In this document: one piece after another, positions 26,800 through 36,638 of the stretch
Layout of the letters: every line of letters starts with the position of its first letter
Position numbering within the stretch: the first letter of the stretch is position 1
NCBI RefSeq assembly: GCF_008932295.1
Contig: NZ_WBWA01000004.1
Coordinates: forward strand, 62,001-126,000
Origin: Brucella tritici
GTDB lineage: Bacteria > Pseudomonadota > Alphaproteobacteria > Rhizobiales > Rhizobiaceae
DNA: 64,000 nt
Direction: 5' to 3'
Made by a program: the position numbers and the translations under genes
Notes under the pieces: model-generated
What the model saw: the letters and a program-made list of their open reading frames with translations, nothing else
Databases searched by the model: none
Told to the model about the DNA's origin: nothing

Positions 26800-27755
26800 T
26801 ACTGCGTGTTGCGGTCGACGATGTGTTCCAGCGTCCCGTCCCGCTCGAAGGCTTCGATCTGCCGGATGATCTGCGGCACAAGGGCGGTTGCAGATGAGCT
26901 TGCTGCCGCGTGCGGAGTGATCGTCACGCGCGGGTGATCCCAGAGAGGGCTGCTGGTTGGCAACGGTTCCTGAGTGAACACGTCGAGCGAAGCTGCCGAA
27001 AGAAGCCCGCGATCGAGCGCGGCCAGAATATCGGCCTCGTTCTGCAGACCGCCGCGTCCGGCATTAATCAGCACCGGCGCGCCGAGCGGCCCGTCGCTCT
27101 TCAGTTGCGCGAACATCGACATGGAGAGGATGCCCTTTGTGTCGGGCGTCAGCGGCAGCAGACAGACGAAGATGTCGGCAGTCCTGAGGAATTTCCCAAA
27201 GCCGTCCTTGCCGTGATAGGTCTGCACGCCATCGATCTCTTGCAGACGACGGCTCCAGCCGGTGACATTGAAGCCGAGCAACTTCAGCTTTTCAGCCGCA
27301 TCGCGCCCGAGCACACCGAGGCCCATGATGCCGACCGTGACTTCATGAGCCGCAGGCTGGCGGCGATCCTCATGCCAGACATGATTCTGCTGCTGCTTGC
27401 GATAGCGCTGTCCGAGACGGTGATGGTCCAGCACCTGCCAGACGACATATTCCGTCATGCGCATGGTAAGATCGTCGGAGATGATGCGCACCAGCGGCAC
27501 ATCGGGAATCCGGTCATCGCGGAAGACGTGATCGACGCCTGCGCCCAGCGAGAAGATAACCTTCAGATTGGGCAGGTTCTCAAGCGAGCCAGGCTTCTGC
27601 TTCCAGACGAGAGCATATTTGATGGAAGGATCGTTTTCCGTGCGATCCGTCACCACCGGGCGGTCCGGCGCATGATCCCGAAACGTCTTCAGCCAGATTT
27701 CCGGGTCCCAGTCGGTGATCGCCAGAAGGATATTGCCCTTATCATTGTTTGTCAT
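26796..27755 (-). CDS. ghrA: glyoxylate/hydroxypyruvate reductase A type enzyme
   Basis: 319 residues of the GhrA branch of 2-hydroxyacid dehydrogenases. It has the NAD(P) motif GIMGLGVLGRDAAEKL, the Arg in INAGRGGLQNEADI, the Glu in VFTQEPLP and the His in VTITPHAAA. It reduces glyoxylate and hydroxypyruvate with NADPH in the cytosol. Its start overlaps yejF by 4 bases, so it is the last gene of the peptide transporter operon; the functional link is not obvious. Confidence 0.9.
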   Translation of the reverse strand: MTNNDKGNILLAITDWDPEIWLKTFRDHAPDRPVVTDRTENDPSIKYALVWKQKPGSLENLPNLKVIFSLGAGVDHVFRDDRIPDVPLVRIISDDLTMRMTEYVVWQVLDHHRLGQRYRKQQQNHVWHEDRRQPAAHEVTVGIMGLGVLGRDAAEKLKLLGFNVTGWSRRLQEIDGVQTYHGKDGFGKFLRTADIFVCLLPLTPDTKGILSMSMFAQLKSDGPLGAPVLINAGRGGLQNEADILAALDRGLLSAASLDVFTQEPLPTSSPLWDHPRVTITPHAAASSSATALVPQIIRQIEAFERDGTLEHIVDRNTQY

Positions 27756-29413
27756 TGCTTCGTTCCTCCCTCTGTTGCTTCCATGCGGAAGGCTGCCGCC
27801 ATCAACGCCTTGGTATAGTCGGTCTGCGGGTGGGCGAAGACATCCTTCGCCGCGCCATATTCGACGGCCTTGCCGTTACGCATCACCAGCACGTCATTTG
27901 CCAGCGCCCGCACCACTTTCAGGTCGTGGCTTATGAAAAGATAGGCGAGATCATGCTTCTTCTGCAATGCGCGTAACAGATCGACTACCTGTGCCTGCAC
28001 GCTCATATCGAGCGCGGAGGTCGGTTCGTCCAGCATGACGAATTTCGGGTTCAGCACCATGGCACGTGCAATGGCGACGCGCTGGCGCTGGCCGCCGGAA
28101 AATTCGTGCGGATAGCGGAAGCGGGTTTCGGGGTCGAGGTTCACTTCCTGCAGCGCTGCCACGACACGCGCATCGCGATCATCGGCGGAGAGCTTCGGCT
28201 CATGCACCAGCAAGCCTTCGGCAATGATATCTGCAATGGTCATGCGCGGAGAAAGCGAGCCGAACGGATCCTGAAACACGATCTGCATCTCGCGGCGCAG
28301 CGGGCGCATATCCTTGAAGCTGAACTTGGCAATATCGCGCCCGTTGAACCTGATCTCGCCCCTGGATGAAATCATGCGCGACAATGCGAGGCCAAGCGTC
28401 GTCTTGCCGGAACCTGATTCGCCGACGACGCCGAGCGTCTGTCCGGCACGCAGGTTCACGTCGATGCCATCCACTGCTTTCACATGATCGACGGTCTTGC
28501 GCATGAACCCCTTCTTGATCGGGAACCAGACGCGGATATCCTTGCCTTCCATCACCGTTTTTGCTGCCGGATCGGCGGCAGGCGGCTCGCCCTTCGGTTC
28601 AGCCGCAAGCAGGTGCTTGGTGTAAGGATGCTGCGGGTTTTCAAAAATCTCTTTGGTCGGCCCGGCCTCGACGATCTTGCCCTTGCTCATCACGCAGACC
28701 TTGTCGGCGATCTTGCGCACGATACCGAGGTCGTGGGTGATGAAGAGCATCGACATGCCCTGCGCGGCTTTAAGCTCGGCAAGCAGCTTCAAGATCTGCG
28801 CCTGCACGGTGACATCGAGCGCCGTGGTCGGCTCGTCGGCAATCAGCAGCTTCGGCTTGTTGGCAAGCGCCATGGCGATCATGACGCGCTGGCGCTGTCC
28901 GCCGGAAAGCTGGTGCGGGAAGGCCGACAGGCGCTTTTCCGGTTCGCGAATGCCGACTTCGTTCAGAAGTTCCAGCGTCCGCGCCCGTGCAGCCTGCTCC
29001 CCCATGCCTTGGTGCATTTTCAGGATTTCACCGATCTGCCGCTCCACACTGTGCAGCGGATTGAGCGATGTCATCGGCTCCTGAAAGATCATCGTGATGT
29101 CATTGCCGCGCACACGGCGCAGTTCCGGCTCCGAGGCCTTCATCAAATCCTTGCCATTGAAAAGAATTTCTCCGGAAGGGTGACTGGCGGATGGATAGGG
29201 CAGCAGCTTCAGGACAGACAAGGCCGAGACGGATTTTCCTGATCCCGATTCGCCGACAAGGGCTACCGTTTCACCTTCGGCAATGTCGAAGGATACACGG
29301 TCCACGGAAATGCGTTCCTCGCCATTCTGGCGGAACGCGACCGACAGATCGCGGACGGATAGCAGGATTTTGTTCCCTGATTCGATCATAGACCCGCTCA
29401 TTGGCCCACTCAT
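27752..29413 (-). CDS. yejF: oligopeptide / microcin C-type ABC transporter, double ATP-binding protein
   Basis: 553 residues with two complete ATPase halves. The first (about 15-270) has Walker A GESGSGKS and signature LSGGQRQRVMIAMAL; the second (about 300-540) has GESGSGKT and FSGGQRQRVAIARAM. This fused layout is that of YejF. It energises uptake of peptides through YejB/YejE. The start at 29413 is supported by a 4-base overlap with the yejE stop. In Brucella, the yej operon has been linked to resistance to antimicrobial peptides. Confidence 0.95.
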   Translation of the reverse strand: MSGPMSGSMIESGNKILLSVRDLSVAFRQNGEERISVDRVSFDIAEGETVALVGESGSGKSVSALSVLKLLPYPSASHPSGEILFNGKDLMKASEPELRRVRGNDITMIFQEPMTSLNPLHSVERQIGEILKMHQGMGEQAARARTLELLNEVGIREPEKRLSAFPHQLSGGQRQRVMIAMALANKPKLLIADEPTTALDVTVQAQILKLLAELKAAQGMSMLFITHDLGIVRKIADKVCVMSKGKIVEAGPTKEIFENPQHPYTKHLLAAEPKGEPPAADPAAKTVMEGKDIRVWFPIKKGFMRKTVDHVKAVDGIDVNLRAGQTLGVVGESGSGKTTLGLALSRMISSRGEIRFNGRDIAKFSFKDMRPLRREMQIVFQDPFGSLSPRMTIADIIAEGLLVHEPKLSADDRDARVVAALQEVNLDPETRFRYPHEFSGGQRQRVAIARAMVLNPKFVMLDEPTSALDMSVQAQVVDLLRALQKKHDLAYLFISHDLKVVRALANDVLVMRNGKAVEYGAAKDVFAHPQTDYTKALMAAAFRMEATEGGTKQ

Positions 29414-30552
29414 TGAAATGCCTTTCGCGGATCGAAGGCGTCGCGTGTTGCCTCACCGATGAAGATCAGAAGCGACAGCATCAGCGAGATGACCACGAAG
29501 CCGGTAATGCCGAGCCACGGCGCCTGCAGGTTGTTCTTGCCCTGTGCGAGAAGTTCGCCCAGCGAAGCCGAGCCGGGCGGCAGCCCGAAACCGAGGAAGT
29601 CGAGCGAGGTCAGCGTGGTGATCGAACCATTCAGGATGAAAGGCAGGAAGGTCAAGGTCGCGACCATGGCATTGGGCAGGAGATGCCGCCACATGATGGT
29701 GCCGTTCTTCACGCCGAGCGCTCGCGCCGCATTCACATATTCGAAGTTTCGGGCCCGCAAAAATTCCGCGCGCACGACGCCGACGAAAGCCACCCATGAG
29801 AACAGAAGCATGATGCCCAGAAGCACCCAGAAGCCGGGCGGCAATATCGCCGCGATAATCAGCAACAGGTAGAGAACCGGGATCGAGGACCAGATTTCGA
29901 TGAAGCGCTGGAACAGAAGATCGACCCAGCCGCCGAAATAACCCTGAACTGCACCAGCCGTCACGCCGATAATGGCAGAGAAGAAGGTGAGAATCAGGCC
30001 GAACAGCACCGAAATGCGAAAGCCGTAGAGTGCGCGTGCAAAAACGTCGCGCGCCTGATCGTCGGTGCCGAGCAGATTGAAATTGCCAAAGCGGCAATTG
30101 GGATCGCTCACGCCCTGCGGATAGCGCTGGCAGCGTTCTTCCGCCGAATAGAGCCAGAACGGCTTCGACGGCGCTGCTTCCGGTATCTCGTTGTTCACGG
30201 TGTTGTAGGAATAGCGGATCGGCGGCCAGATGGCCCAGCCATTATTGTTGATCTCGTCCTGTATCACCGGGTCGCGATAATCGGTAACGGCATAAAAGCC
30301 GCCGAATTTCTCTTCCGGATAATCGACGAAAACCGGCATCAGCAGCTCGCCCTTGTAGGAAACGAGGATGGGCCGGTCATTTGCGATGAACTCGGAGCAA
30401 AGCGCTGCGATGAGCAGGAACAGGAAAATCCACAGCGACCAGTAACCGCGCTTGTTGGCCTTGAAGTTCTGCCAGCGCCGCTTGTTGAGTGGCGACAGAA
30501 ACGGACGTTTTACCGGCTTTGCGGTTGGGGTGAGGGGGGTGTCGGTCATCAC
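29410..30552 (-). CDS. yejE: peptide ABC transporter permease YejE
   Basis: 380 residues: an N-terminal cytoplasmic tail, one membrane helix ([19 protein letters not shown]), a long periplasmic loop (about 65-160, typical of YejE/OppC-type permeases), then five helices with the EAA-type loop [20 protein letters not shown]. It ends in [14 protein letters not shown], a common OppC-family C terminus. It is coupled to yejB upstream and yejF downstream by ATGA overlaps. Confidence 0.95.
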   Translation of the reverse strand: MMTDTPLTPTAKPVKRPFLSPLNKRRWQNFKANKRGYWSLWIFLFLLIAALCSEFIANDRPILVSYKGELLMPVFVDYPEEKFGGFYAVTDYRDPVIQDEINNNGWAIWPPIRYSYNTVNNEIPEAAPSKPFWLYSAEERCQRYPQGVSDPNCRFGNFNLLGTDDQARDVFARALYGFRISVLFGLILTFFSAIIGVTAGAVQGYFGGWVDLLFQRFIEIWSSIPVLYLLLIIAAILPPGFWVLLGIMLLFSWVAFVGVVRAEFLRARNFEYVNAARALGVKNGTIMWRHLLPNAMVATLTFLPFILNGSITTLTSLDFLGFGLPPGSASLGELLAQGKNNLQAPWLGITGFVVISLMLSLLIFIGEATRDAFDPRKAFQ

Positions 30553-31646
30553 ACGTCCCTCCGGTCAAAGTCGATGCGCGGATCGATCCACGTATAGGTG
30601 AGATCGGACAAAAGGCCGACCAGAAGGCCGATCAGCGAGAAGATGAAGAGATTGGCGAAGACCACGGGATAATCACGGTTGATGACCGACTGGTAGCCCA
30701 GCAGTCCAAGTCCGTCGAGCGAGAAGATGGTTTCGATCAGAAGCGAGCCGGTGAAGAAGGCTGAGATGAAAGCGCCCGGAAAACCGGCGATCACGATCAG
30801 CATCGCATTGCGGAAGACGTGACGATAGAGAACCTGATTCTCGGTCAGTCCCTTGGCGCGCGCCGTGGTTACATATTGCTTGCGGATTTCTTCCAGAAAC
30901 GAATTCTTGGTCAGCAAGGTCGTGGTGGCGAAGGCGGAAAGCACGAGTGCAGTCACCGGCAGCACCATATGCCACAGATAGTCGCCGATCTTGCCCCAGA
31001 ACGACATTTGCGCGAAATCGGGCGAGGTGAGGCCGCGCAGCGGGAACCAGTCGAAGAACGAGCCGCCCGCAAACAGTACGATCAGCAGGATTGCAAACAG
31101 GAAGCTTGGAATGGCGTAGCCGACGATGATGACCGCGCTGGTCCAGGTGTCGAAGCGTGAACCGTCCTTGATTGCCTTGCGAATGCCGAGTGGAATCGAG
31201 ATCATGTAGGACAGAAAAGTCAGCCAAAGCCCGAGCGAGATCGAAACCGGCATCTTTTCTTTGATGAGGTCGATCACGCTGATATCGCGGAAATAGCTGC
31301 GTCCGAAATCGAAGCGCATATAGTTCCACAACATCTGGCCGAAGCGTTCCAGTGGCGGCTTGTCGAAGCCAAACTGCTTTTCCAGATCAGCGATGAATTG
31401 CGGGTCCAGCCCCTGCGCGCCGCGATATTTGGAATTGACCGAGCCGCTGTCGACAGCGCTTTGGCCGAAATCGCCACCACCGCCCGAAAGGCGGTCGAGA
31501 GCGTCGCCACCCTGGCCGGAAAGCTGCGCAATCACGCGCTCGACTGGACCACCGGGGGCGAACTGAACCACAGCGAAGGAAATAGCCATGATGCCGAGTA
31601 TCGTCGGGATCATCAGAAGCAGACGGCGGAGAATATAAGCGCCCAT
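30549..31646 (-). CDS. yejB: peptide ABC transporter permease YejB
   Basis: 365 residues from the ATG at 31646 ([18 protein letters not shown]). An in-frame start at 31706 would add 20 residues without family support. It has the OppB-type N-terminal helix, a periplasmic loop with a Gly-rich insert ([10 protein letters not shown], about 55-65), five further helices and the EAA loop [20 protein letters not shown]. It is preceded by a 192-base gap containing a large hairpin, which separates the binding proteins from the permeases. Confidence 0.94.
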   Translation of the reverse strand: MGAYILRRLLLMIPTILGIMAISFAVVQFAPGGPVERVIAQLSGQGGDALDRLSGGGGDFGQSAVDSGSVNSKYRGAQGLDPQFIADLEKQFGFDKPPLERFGQMLWNYMRFDFGRSYFRDISVIDLIKEKMPVSISLGLWLTFLSYMISIPLGIRKAIKDGSRFDTWTSAVIIVGYAIPSFLFAILLIVLFAGGSFFDWFPLRGLTSPDFAQMSFWGKIGDYLWHMVLPVTALVLSAFATTTLLTKNSFLEEIRKQYVTTARAKGLTENQVLYRHVFRNAMLIVIAGFPGAFISAFFTGSLLIETIFSLDGLGLLGYQSVINRDYPVVFANLFIFSLIGLLVGLLSDLTYTWIDPRIDFDRRDV

Positions 31647-31691
31647 CAGTCCGGCCTTCTCTTCGTGTCTGATCCAAAAGCCACCATGCTG

Positions 31692-31783
31692 GGCTGCAAA
31701 TGGCAATTTCTGCGCTTCTGGCGCTCGCGTACCTTTAAGTACGCTGCGCTCCGGTTCCCGAAATCACCATTTTCGCCGCAGCC
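31692..31783 (-). repeat. 92-nt hairpin-forming element between yejA2 and yejB
   Basis: Outer arms GGCTGC-AAATGG-C-AATTTC (31692-31710) pair with GAAAT-CA-CCATTTT-CGCC-GCAGCC (31760-31783), with small bulges. The inner stem GCGC..GCGTAC (31721-31732) pairs with GTACGC..GCGC (31739-31749) around the loop CTTTAA. The structure sits in the only long gap of the yej operon and could stabilise the upstream binding-protein mRNA or limit read-through into the permeases. Confidence 0.7.
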
Positions 31784-31838
31784 TGCCGTTTTTTGATTCA
31801 GACACTTGGGACTTAGCAACAGCTTTTGCCTCTTTTAT

Positions 31839-33692
31839 TCACGATAACGATTTGATCCACCACAGCGTCTCGACGGGAAAGCCGTAATCGGGCTTCGGCT
31901 CCTTGAAACCGAACCGGTCCCAATAGGCCGCGAGATGATTCGCTGTCGTCCAATTTGGAATCCAGTCGCGCCGGATACGCAAGTACCGATCAAGCACCCG
32001 CATCGTGGCGACGAGTTCTTCGCGCGTCGAAACCTTGCCGATATCCGCAATCAGCGCATCAATCAACGGATCTTCCGTGCCGGGAAGATTATAGCTGCCC
32101 GGCACCTTGGCCGATTCGGAGCCGAACATGCCGGCAAGCGATTCCTGTGTCGGTGTCGGGCTGAACTGCAGCGCCATACCCACCATGTCGAACTGGAAAT
32201 CCTGTATCCGCGACTGATACTGGCTTGCATCGACAAGCTGCAGGCTGGCGTCGATACCGATGGCGCGCAGCTTCTGAACATAAGGATTGTAGACCCGCGT
32301 GAAGGTTTCGGAATTGGAGAGTATCTCCAGCGCGAACTTCGATCCGTCCTTGTCGTGGAACTGACCGTTCTTGCGCTCGAAACCGACCGCCTCCAACAGC
32401 TTGATAGCCTGCGCAAACTGCGCACGGTCGCGGCCTGTCCCGTCCGATACAGGCATGAGTATAGCTTCGCCGAAGACAGCGTCCGGAAGCTTGCCGCGAT
32501 AGCGTTCCAGCACTTTCAGCTCATCAGGTGTGGGCAGGCCACTTGCCTGAAAATCCGACCCGTTGAAACTGGATTGCGAGCGGGCATAAACTTTGTAGAA
32601 GAGATGCTCGTTAGTCCATTCGAAGTCGAAGCAGAGCGCAATTGCGTCACGCACGCGCGGATCGCGGAACCGCTCGCGGCGCTGGTTCAGCGCCCATGCC
32701 TGCATCAGCGGGCGCTTTTCTCGCGAAAAGGTGCGCTTGATGACCTTTCCCTGCTGGATGGCCGGGAAATCATAGGCTGTTGCCCAGTTCTTGGAGACGC
32801 TCTCCTCGCGGTAATCGATACTGCCTTTCTTGAAGGCTTCGAATTGCGGCTGGCGGTCACGGAAAAACTCGATGCGAATGCGGTCGAAATGGTTGAACCC
32901 CTTCTGCACCGGAAGGTCTTTCGCCCAATAATCCTCGACGCGGTCATATTCGATGAACTGACCGGCGGCGAAGTTGCCGACCTTGTAGGCGCCGGAGCCC
33001 AGCACAGGCTCCATGGTCGTGGCTTCGAAATCGCGATCCTTGAACCAGCTCTCCGACAGGATCGGCACTGTCACGGCATCGAGGATGGCGTTCGGTCCGC
33101 GCCCTTCGACGAAGCGCATACGCACTTCTCGTCTGCCGGTTGCCTCCACCTTTTCCATTCCAGCCAGCGACTGGCGCAGCGTTGGATGGCCTTTCTGCTT
33201 GATGGTTGTATAGGTGAACAGCACGTCTTTCGCCTCGATCGGCGAGCCGTCGTGAAAACGCGCTTCCTTGCGAAGCTTGAAAGTGCAACTGCGGCGGTCT
33301 TTCGAAAGCGTCGCACTTTCCGCGATCAGGCCGTATACGGAATCCGGCTCATCCAGCGCCGAAGCCATCAGCGTATCGAAGGTCAGCTCCATGCGCGGCG
33401 GCGCATCACCCTTGAACGTGAAGGTATTGAGCGTGTTGAACGTGTCGGTATTCTGGTTCCAGACCCAGCTCGACGGCGCGAAATTGAACGTGCCGCCCTT
33501 CGGTGCTTCGGGACTGGCATAGTCGAAATGCGGAAAATCGGGACCGTATTTCAGGTCACCGAAAGCGGAAAGCCCGTGCAGCACCTCGCCTGTGGGGATG
33601 TCTGCAAAGGCCTTTGGCGGCAGGAAGGCCGCAACGGCTGCACTTCCCGAAAGCCCCAGAAAATAGCGGCGGTTCATGCGAAGAATCGTCAT
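31839..33692 (-). CDS. yejA2: extracellular solute-binding protein, YejA family (second of two)
   Basis: 617 residues. The N terminus carries a twin-arginine-like signal (NRRYFLGLSG followed by AAVAAFLPPKAFA), suggesting Tat export to the periplasm. The body is the SBP_bac_5 peptide-binding fold, with the early motif YASPEAPKGGTFNFAPSSW and ending in YGFPVETLWWIKSLS. It delivers peptides to YejB/YejE. It starts 13 bases after its paralogue upstream. An ATG at 33677 (MNRRYF) is an alternative start. Confidence 0.9.
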   Translation of the reverse strand: MTILRMNRRYFLGLSGSAAVAAFLPPKAFADIPTGEVLHGLSAFGDLKYGPDFPHFDYASPEAPKGGTFNFAPSSWVWNQNTDTFNTLNTFTFKGDAPPRMELTFDTLMASALDEPDSVYGLIAESATLSKDRRSCTFKLRKEARFHDGSPIEAKDVLFTYTTIKQKGHPTLRQSLAGMEKVEATGRREVRMRFVEGRGPNAILDAVTVPILSESWFKDRDFEATTMEPVLGSGAYKVGNFAAGQFIEYDRVEDYWAKDLPVQKGFNHFDRIRIEFFRDRQPQFEAFKKGSIDYREESVSKNWATAYDFPAIQQGKVIKRTFSREKRPLMQAWALNQRRERFRDPRVRDAIALCFDFEWTNEHLFYKVYARSQSSFNGSDFQASGLPTPDELKVLERYRGKLPDAVFGEAILMPVSDGTGRDRAQFAQAIKLLEAVGFERKNGQFHDKDGSKFALEILSNSETFTRVYNPYVQKLRAIGIDASLQLVDASQYQSRIQDFQFDMVGMALQFSPTPTQESLAGMFGSESAKVPGSYNLPGTEDPLIDALIADIGKVSTREELVATMRVLDRYLRIRRDWIPNWTTANHLAAYWDRFGFKEPKPDYGFPVETLWWIKSLS

Positions 33693-33705
33693 TCTCGCCC
33701 GGCCC

Positions 33706-35574
33706 TCACTCGCTACCGGTTTTGAGCTTGGCTTCCTTCGCGGGGTCTATCCACCAGGAGAAAGGGTCGATGCCACTATAGTCCGGCTGCTTTTCAGGCA
33801 TTCCAAATTTATTCCAATAGGCCACTTTGATCTTGTCATCATACCATTGCGGGATGACGTAATAGCTCCACAAAAGCGCCCGGTCGAGCGCGTGGGTCGA
33901 GGCGACAAGCTCGTCCCGATCCTTGGCATAGATGACGCGGTCGATCAGCTTGTCGATGGCCGGGTTCTTGATACCGGCATAGTTGCGACTGCCTTTGAAA
34001 TCGGCAGCTTTGGAGCCCCACATGTCACGCTGCTCATTGCCGGGTGAGGCGGTTTGCGCGATGATTGAGGTGATGACATCATAGTCGAAATCGTTGACAC
34101 GTGCCTGATATTGCGCCGCGTCAACGATACGCACAGTCGCATTGATGCCGATCTTGCGCAGGCTTGCGGCAAATGGATTGTAAATGCGCTCGTCCGTCGG
34201 GTCCTTGCCGAGAAATTCGATGGTGAACGGATTGCCCTTGGCATCGACGAGCTTATTGCCCTGCAATGTCCAGCCCGCTTCCGAGAAGAGCTTCAGCGAA
34301 GTGCGCAGGTTTTCGCGGGTGGCCTGCGGCGTGTCATAGACCGGCAGCTTGAATTCCTTGGTCAGTGCATCGGCGGGGAGTGCGTCCTTCACCGTTTCCA
34401 GGATGGCCTGTTCCGCCGGTGTCGGCGGGCCGCTCAGTTCCAGTTCATTGCCTGCGAAATAGCTGTTGATGCGCTTGTACTGGTTGAAGAACAGCAGGCG
34501 GTTCATCGATTCGAAGTCGAAGGCGTAGGTTAGCGCCTGACGCACTTTGGGGTCTTTGAACTTGTCGCGGCGCGTGTTCAGGAAATAGCCCTGCATACGT
34601 CCGACGGCGTGATAGGGGAACGAAGCCTTTACGACATCGCCGCGCTGCACGGCTGGGAAATTATACTGTTCAGCCCAGCGCTGGGCGCGATTCTCGTTCC
34701 GGTAGTCGTACTGTCCGCCTTTCTTGAAGGCTTCCCAGGTCGCATCCTCGTTGAAATAATATTCGTAGCGCAGGCGGTCGAAGTTGTTGCGCCCGACATT
34801 GACGCCCAGATCCTTGCCCCAATAGTCGTCGACGCGCGCCCAGGTGATGGAGCGTCCTGGCGTCATGCTGTCGATCTTGTAGGCCGCAGAGCCGAGCGGG
34901 ATTTCAAGCGTCGGACGGGTAATATCGCGCTGCCTGCCCTGCGCATCCTTGCCTTCCCACCAATGCTTGGGCAGAACGGCAAGCTGCCCCAGAATCTGCG
35001 GCAGTTCGCGGTTGCCCTTCTGGCTGAAGGTGAATTTCACCTCATGTTCGCCAGTCTTTTCCGCTTTCTCCACGTCGCCATAATATTTGTTGTACATCGG
35101 CGACTGCTTCTTCAGCACATCGAACGACCAGATCACGTCATCGACGGTGATCGGCTGCCCGTCATGCCATTTCGCTTTGGGATTGAGCTTGAATTTCACC
35201 CAGGAGAAATCGTCGGGATATTGCAGGGCTTCGGCGATGAGCGGGTATTGGGTCGATCCCTGATCGACCGAATCCGTCATCAGCGTGTCGTAGAGCATCC
35301 CGCCGCCGAAGTCGGACAGGCCAGCGGCAGCAACACCCTGCACCACGAACGGATTGAGGCTGTCGAAGGTACCGACGGCGACCATGTTCAGCGTACCGCC
35401 TTTCGGCGCATCGGGGTTCACATAGTCATAATGTTTGAAATCGGCTGGATATTTGGGCTCGCCGAGCAGGCTGGAGGAATATCGCCACTGGGGTTCCGCG
35501 TCATTTGCGCGCCCCATTGAAACCGTGCTCGCAAGCATGGCCACCGCGAACGCACCCGCCCAAAAAGCTCTCAT
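33706..35574 (-). CDS. yejA1: extracellular solute-binding protein, YejA family (first of two)
   Basis: 622 residues with an ordinary Sec signal peptide (residues 1-23, ending SMGRA) and the same SBP_bac_5 fold: YVNPDAPKGGTLNMVAVGTFDSLNPF near the N terminus and KWHDGQPITVDDVIWSFDVL. It is clearly a paralogue of the next gene, yet it uses Sec rather than a Tat-like signal. It is the first gene of the operon yejA1-yejA2-yejB-yejE-yejF-ghrA. Confidence 0.9.
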   Translation of the reverse strand: MRAFWAGAFAVAMLASTVSMGRANDAEPQWRYSSSLLGEPKYPADFKHYDYVNPDAPKGGTLNMVAVGTFDSLNPFVVQGVAAAGLSDFGGGMLYDTLMTDSVDQGSTQYPLIAEALQYPDDFSWVKFKLNPKAKWHDGQPITVDDVIWSFDVLKKQSPMYNKYYGDVEKAEKTGEHEVKFTFSQKGNRELPQILGQLAVLPKHWWEGKDAQGRQRDITRPTLEIPLGSAAYKIDSMTPGRSITWARVDDYWGKDLGVNVGRNNFDRLRYEYYFNEDATWEAFKKGGQYDYRNENRAQRWAEQYNFPAVQRGDVVKASFPYHAVGRMQGYFLNTRRDKFKDPKVRQALTYAFDFESMNRLLFFNQYKRINSYFAGNELELSGPPTPAEQAILETVKDALPADALTKEFKLPVYDTPQATRENLRTSLKLFSEAGWTLQGNKLVDAKGNPFTIEFLGKDPTDERIYNPFAASLRKIGINATVRIVDAAQYQARVNDFDYDVITSIIAQTASPGNEQRDMWGSKAADFKGSRNYAGIKNPAIDKLIDRVIYAKDRDELVASTHALDRALLWSYYVIPQWYDDKIKVAYWNKFGMPEKQPDYSGIDPFSWWIDPAKEAKLKTGSE

Positions 35575-35676
35575 CCAGCCTCTCCGTTCCTGTTTCGGAT
35601 ATATTGGGATGAAGTCTTATGGGTTTTTGCGGAGGAAGAAAGGCATGCGGGCAAGAAATTTGTTGCAGGCAAGAAA

Positions 35677-35698
35677 AAAGCCCGGCGAACCGGGCTTT
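35677..35698 (-). terminator. rho-independent terminator after the cytochrome c gene
   Basis: AAAGCCCGG and CCGGGCTTT form a perfect 9-base stem around a CGAA loop. On the minus strand it is followed by a T run (complement of AAGAAAAA), so it ends the cytochrome transcript. Confidence 0.88.
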
Positions 35699-35721
35699 GA
35701 TCGTCATTCCGTCTTGTCGGC

Positions 35722-36396
35722 TTAATTCGCCGGTGCCGGTTCTGCTGGCTTCTGTTCGCCGCCTGCCGGTGCGCTTGACGGTGCGCCTTCCGCGGGCTTT
35801 TCGCCTTCGGCTGGCTTTGCATCACCGCCAGCAGCAGGTGCTGCATCAGCGGTTGGCAGCGGAGCCGGATTGTCGGACAGCGTGCGCAGATAAGCGATCA
35901 GATCGGCGCGCTCATTGTCCTTCTTGTCACCAGCAAAGCCCATGGCGGTGCCTTTGATGAAGCCCTTCGGCGAGGTCAGGAACTTGTTGAGATGTTCAAA
36001 ATCCCACTTGTTGCCGCCAGCGCCGAATTCCTTCATGGCAGCCGAATAGCCGAAACCTTCAACGGAGGCAGCCGGACGGTTCACGACATCCCACAGATGC
36101 GGACCGACCTTGTTGGCGCCACCCTTTTCACCGGTATGGCATGCAGCGCAACGCTTGAAGACGGTTTCACCGCGTGCCGGATCGGCAGACTGCAGCAACG
36201 TCGCAATGGAAACTTCTTCCTTGGCCGGTGCAGCGCCCCCTTCACCGGTCGAGGCTTCCGCCGCTTCGATGATAAAGCCCGGCTTTTCAGGCGCAGGCGA
36301 GTGAAACAGCGAATCGGACAGGATGCCTGTCGTCATGACAACGAAAACCGTTGCCAGAAAAGCCATGATAAACTTGTTAGTCCGGGTTGAATTCAT
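35722..36396 (-). CDS. membrane-anchored class I cytochrome c
   Basis: 224 residues: an N-terminal uncleaved helix ([18 protein letters not shown]), a linker, one haem-binding motif CAACH ([14 protein letters not shown]) at about residue 84 and the axial Met in KGTAMGF. It ends in an Ala/Pro/Glu-rich tail (about 175-224). This is the CycM-like arrangement: an anchored cytochrome c carrying electrons from the bc1 complex to an oxidase on the periplasmic face. The low-complexity tail is longer than usual. Confidence 0.92.
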   Translation of the reverse strand: MNSTRTNKFIMAFLATVFVVMTTGILSDSLFHSPAPEKPGFIIEAAEASTGEGGAAPAKEEVSIATLLQSADPARGETVFKRCAACHTGEKGGANKVGPHLWDVVNRPAASVEGFGYSAAMKEFGAGGNKWDFEHLNKFLTSPKGFIKGTAMGFAGDKKDNERADLIAYLRTLSDNPAPLPTADAAPAAGGDAKPAEGEKPAEGAPSSAPAGGEQKPAEPAPAN

Positions 36397-36638
36397 CGCC
36401 GGTCAGCGCTCCCTCTACCAAAACGCTCTCCCCGAGAACGCTCTCCTAGCCGGCATGCAAGCCTTTAATAAAGGTCGCAATTCTCTCCCCGGCATCGGGC
36501 GGAAACTAGGTCTTTTACCAGGGCGATGCAACACCTATAAGGGTGACTGGACCCGTGACTTTTTGACACTTTTGATGCATTTCCAGTGCTGGCAAAGCGC
36601 GTTACAAGACGTCCGCGACCTATCGATCTCAAGAGGCG

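Noticed and set aside
31935-33725. 596-codon open frame on the plus strand opposite yejA2
   Set aside because: No family features; the opposite strand encodes a full-length binding protein with a signal peptide.
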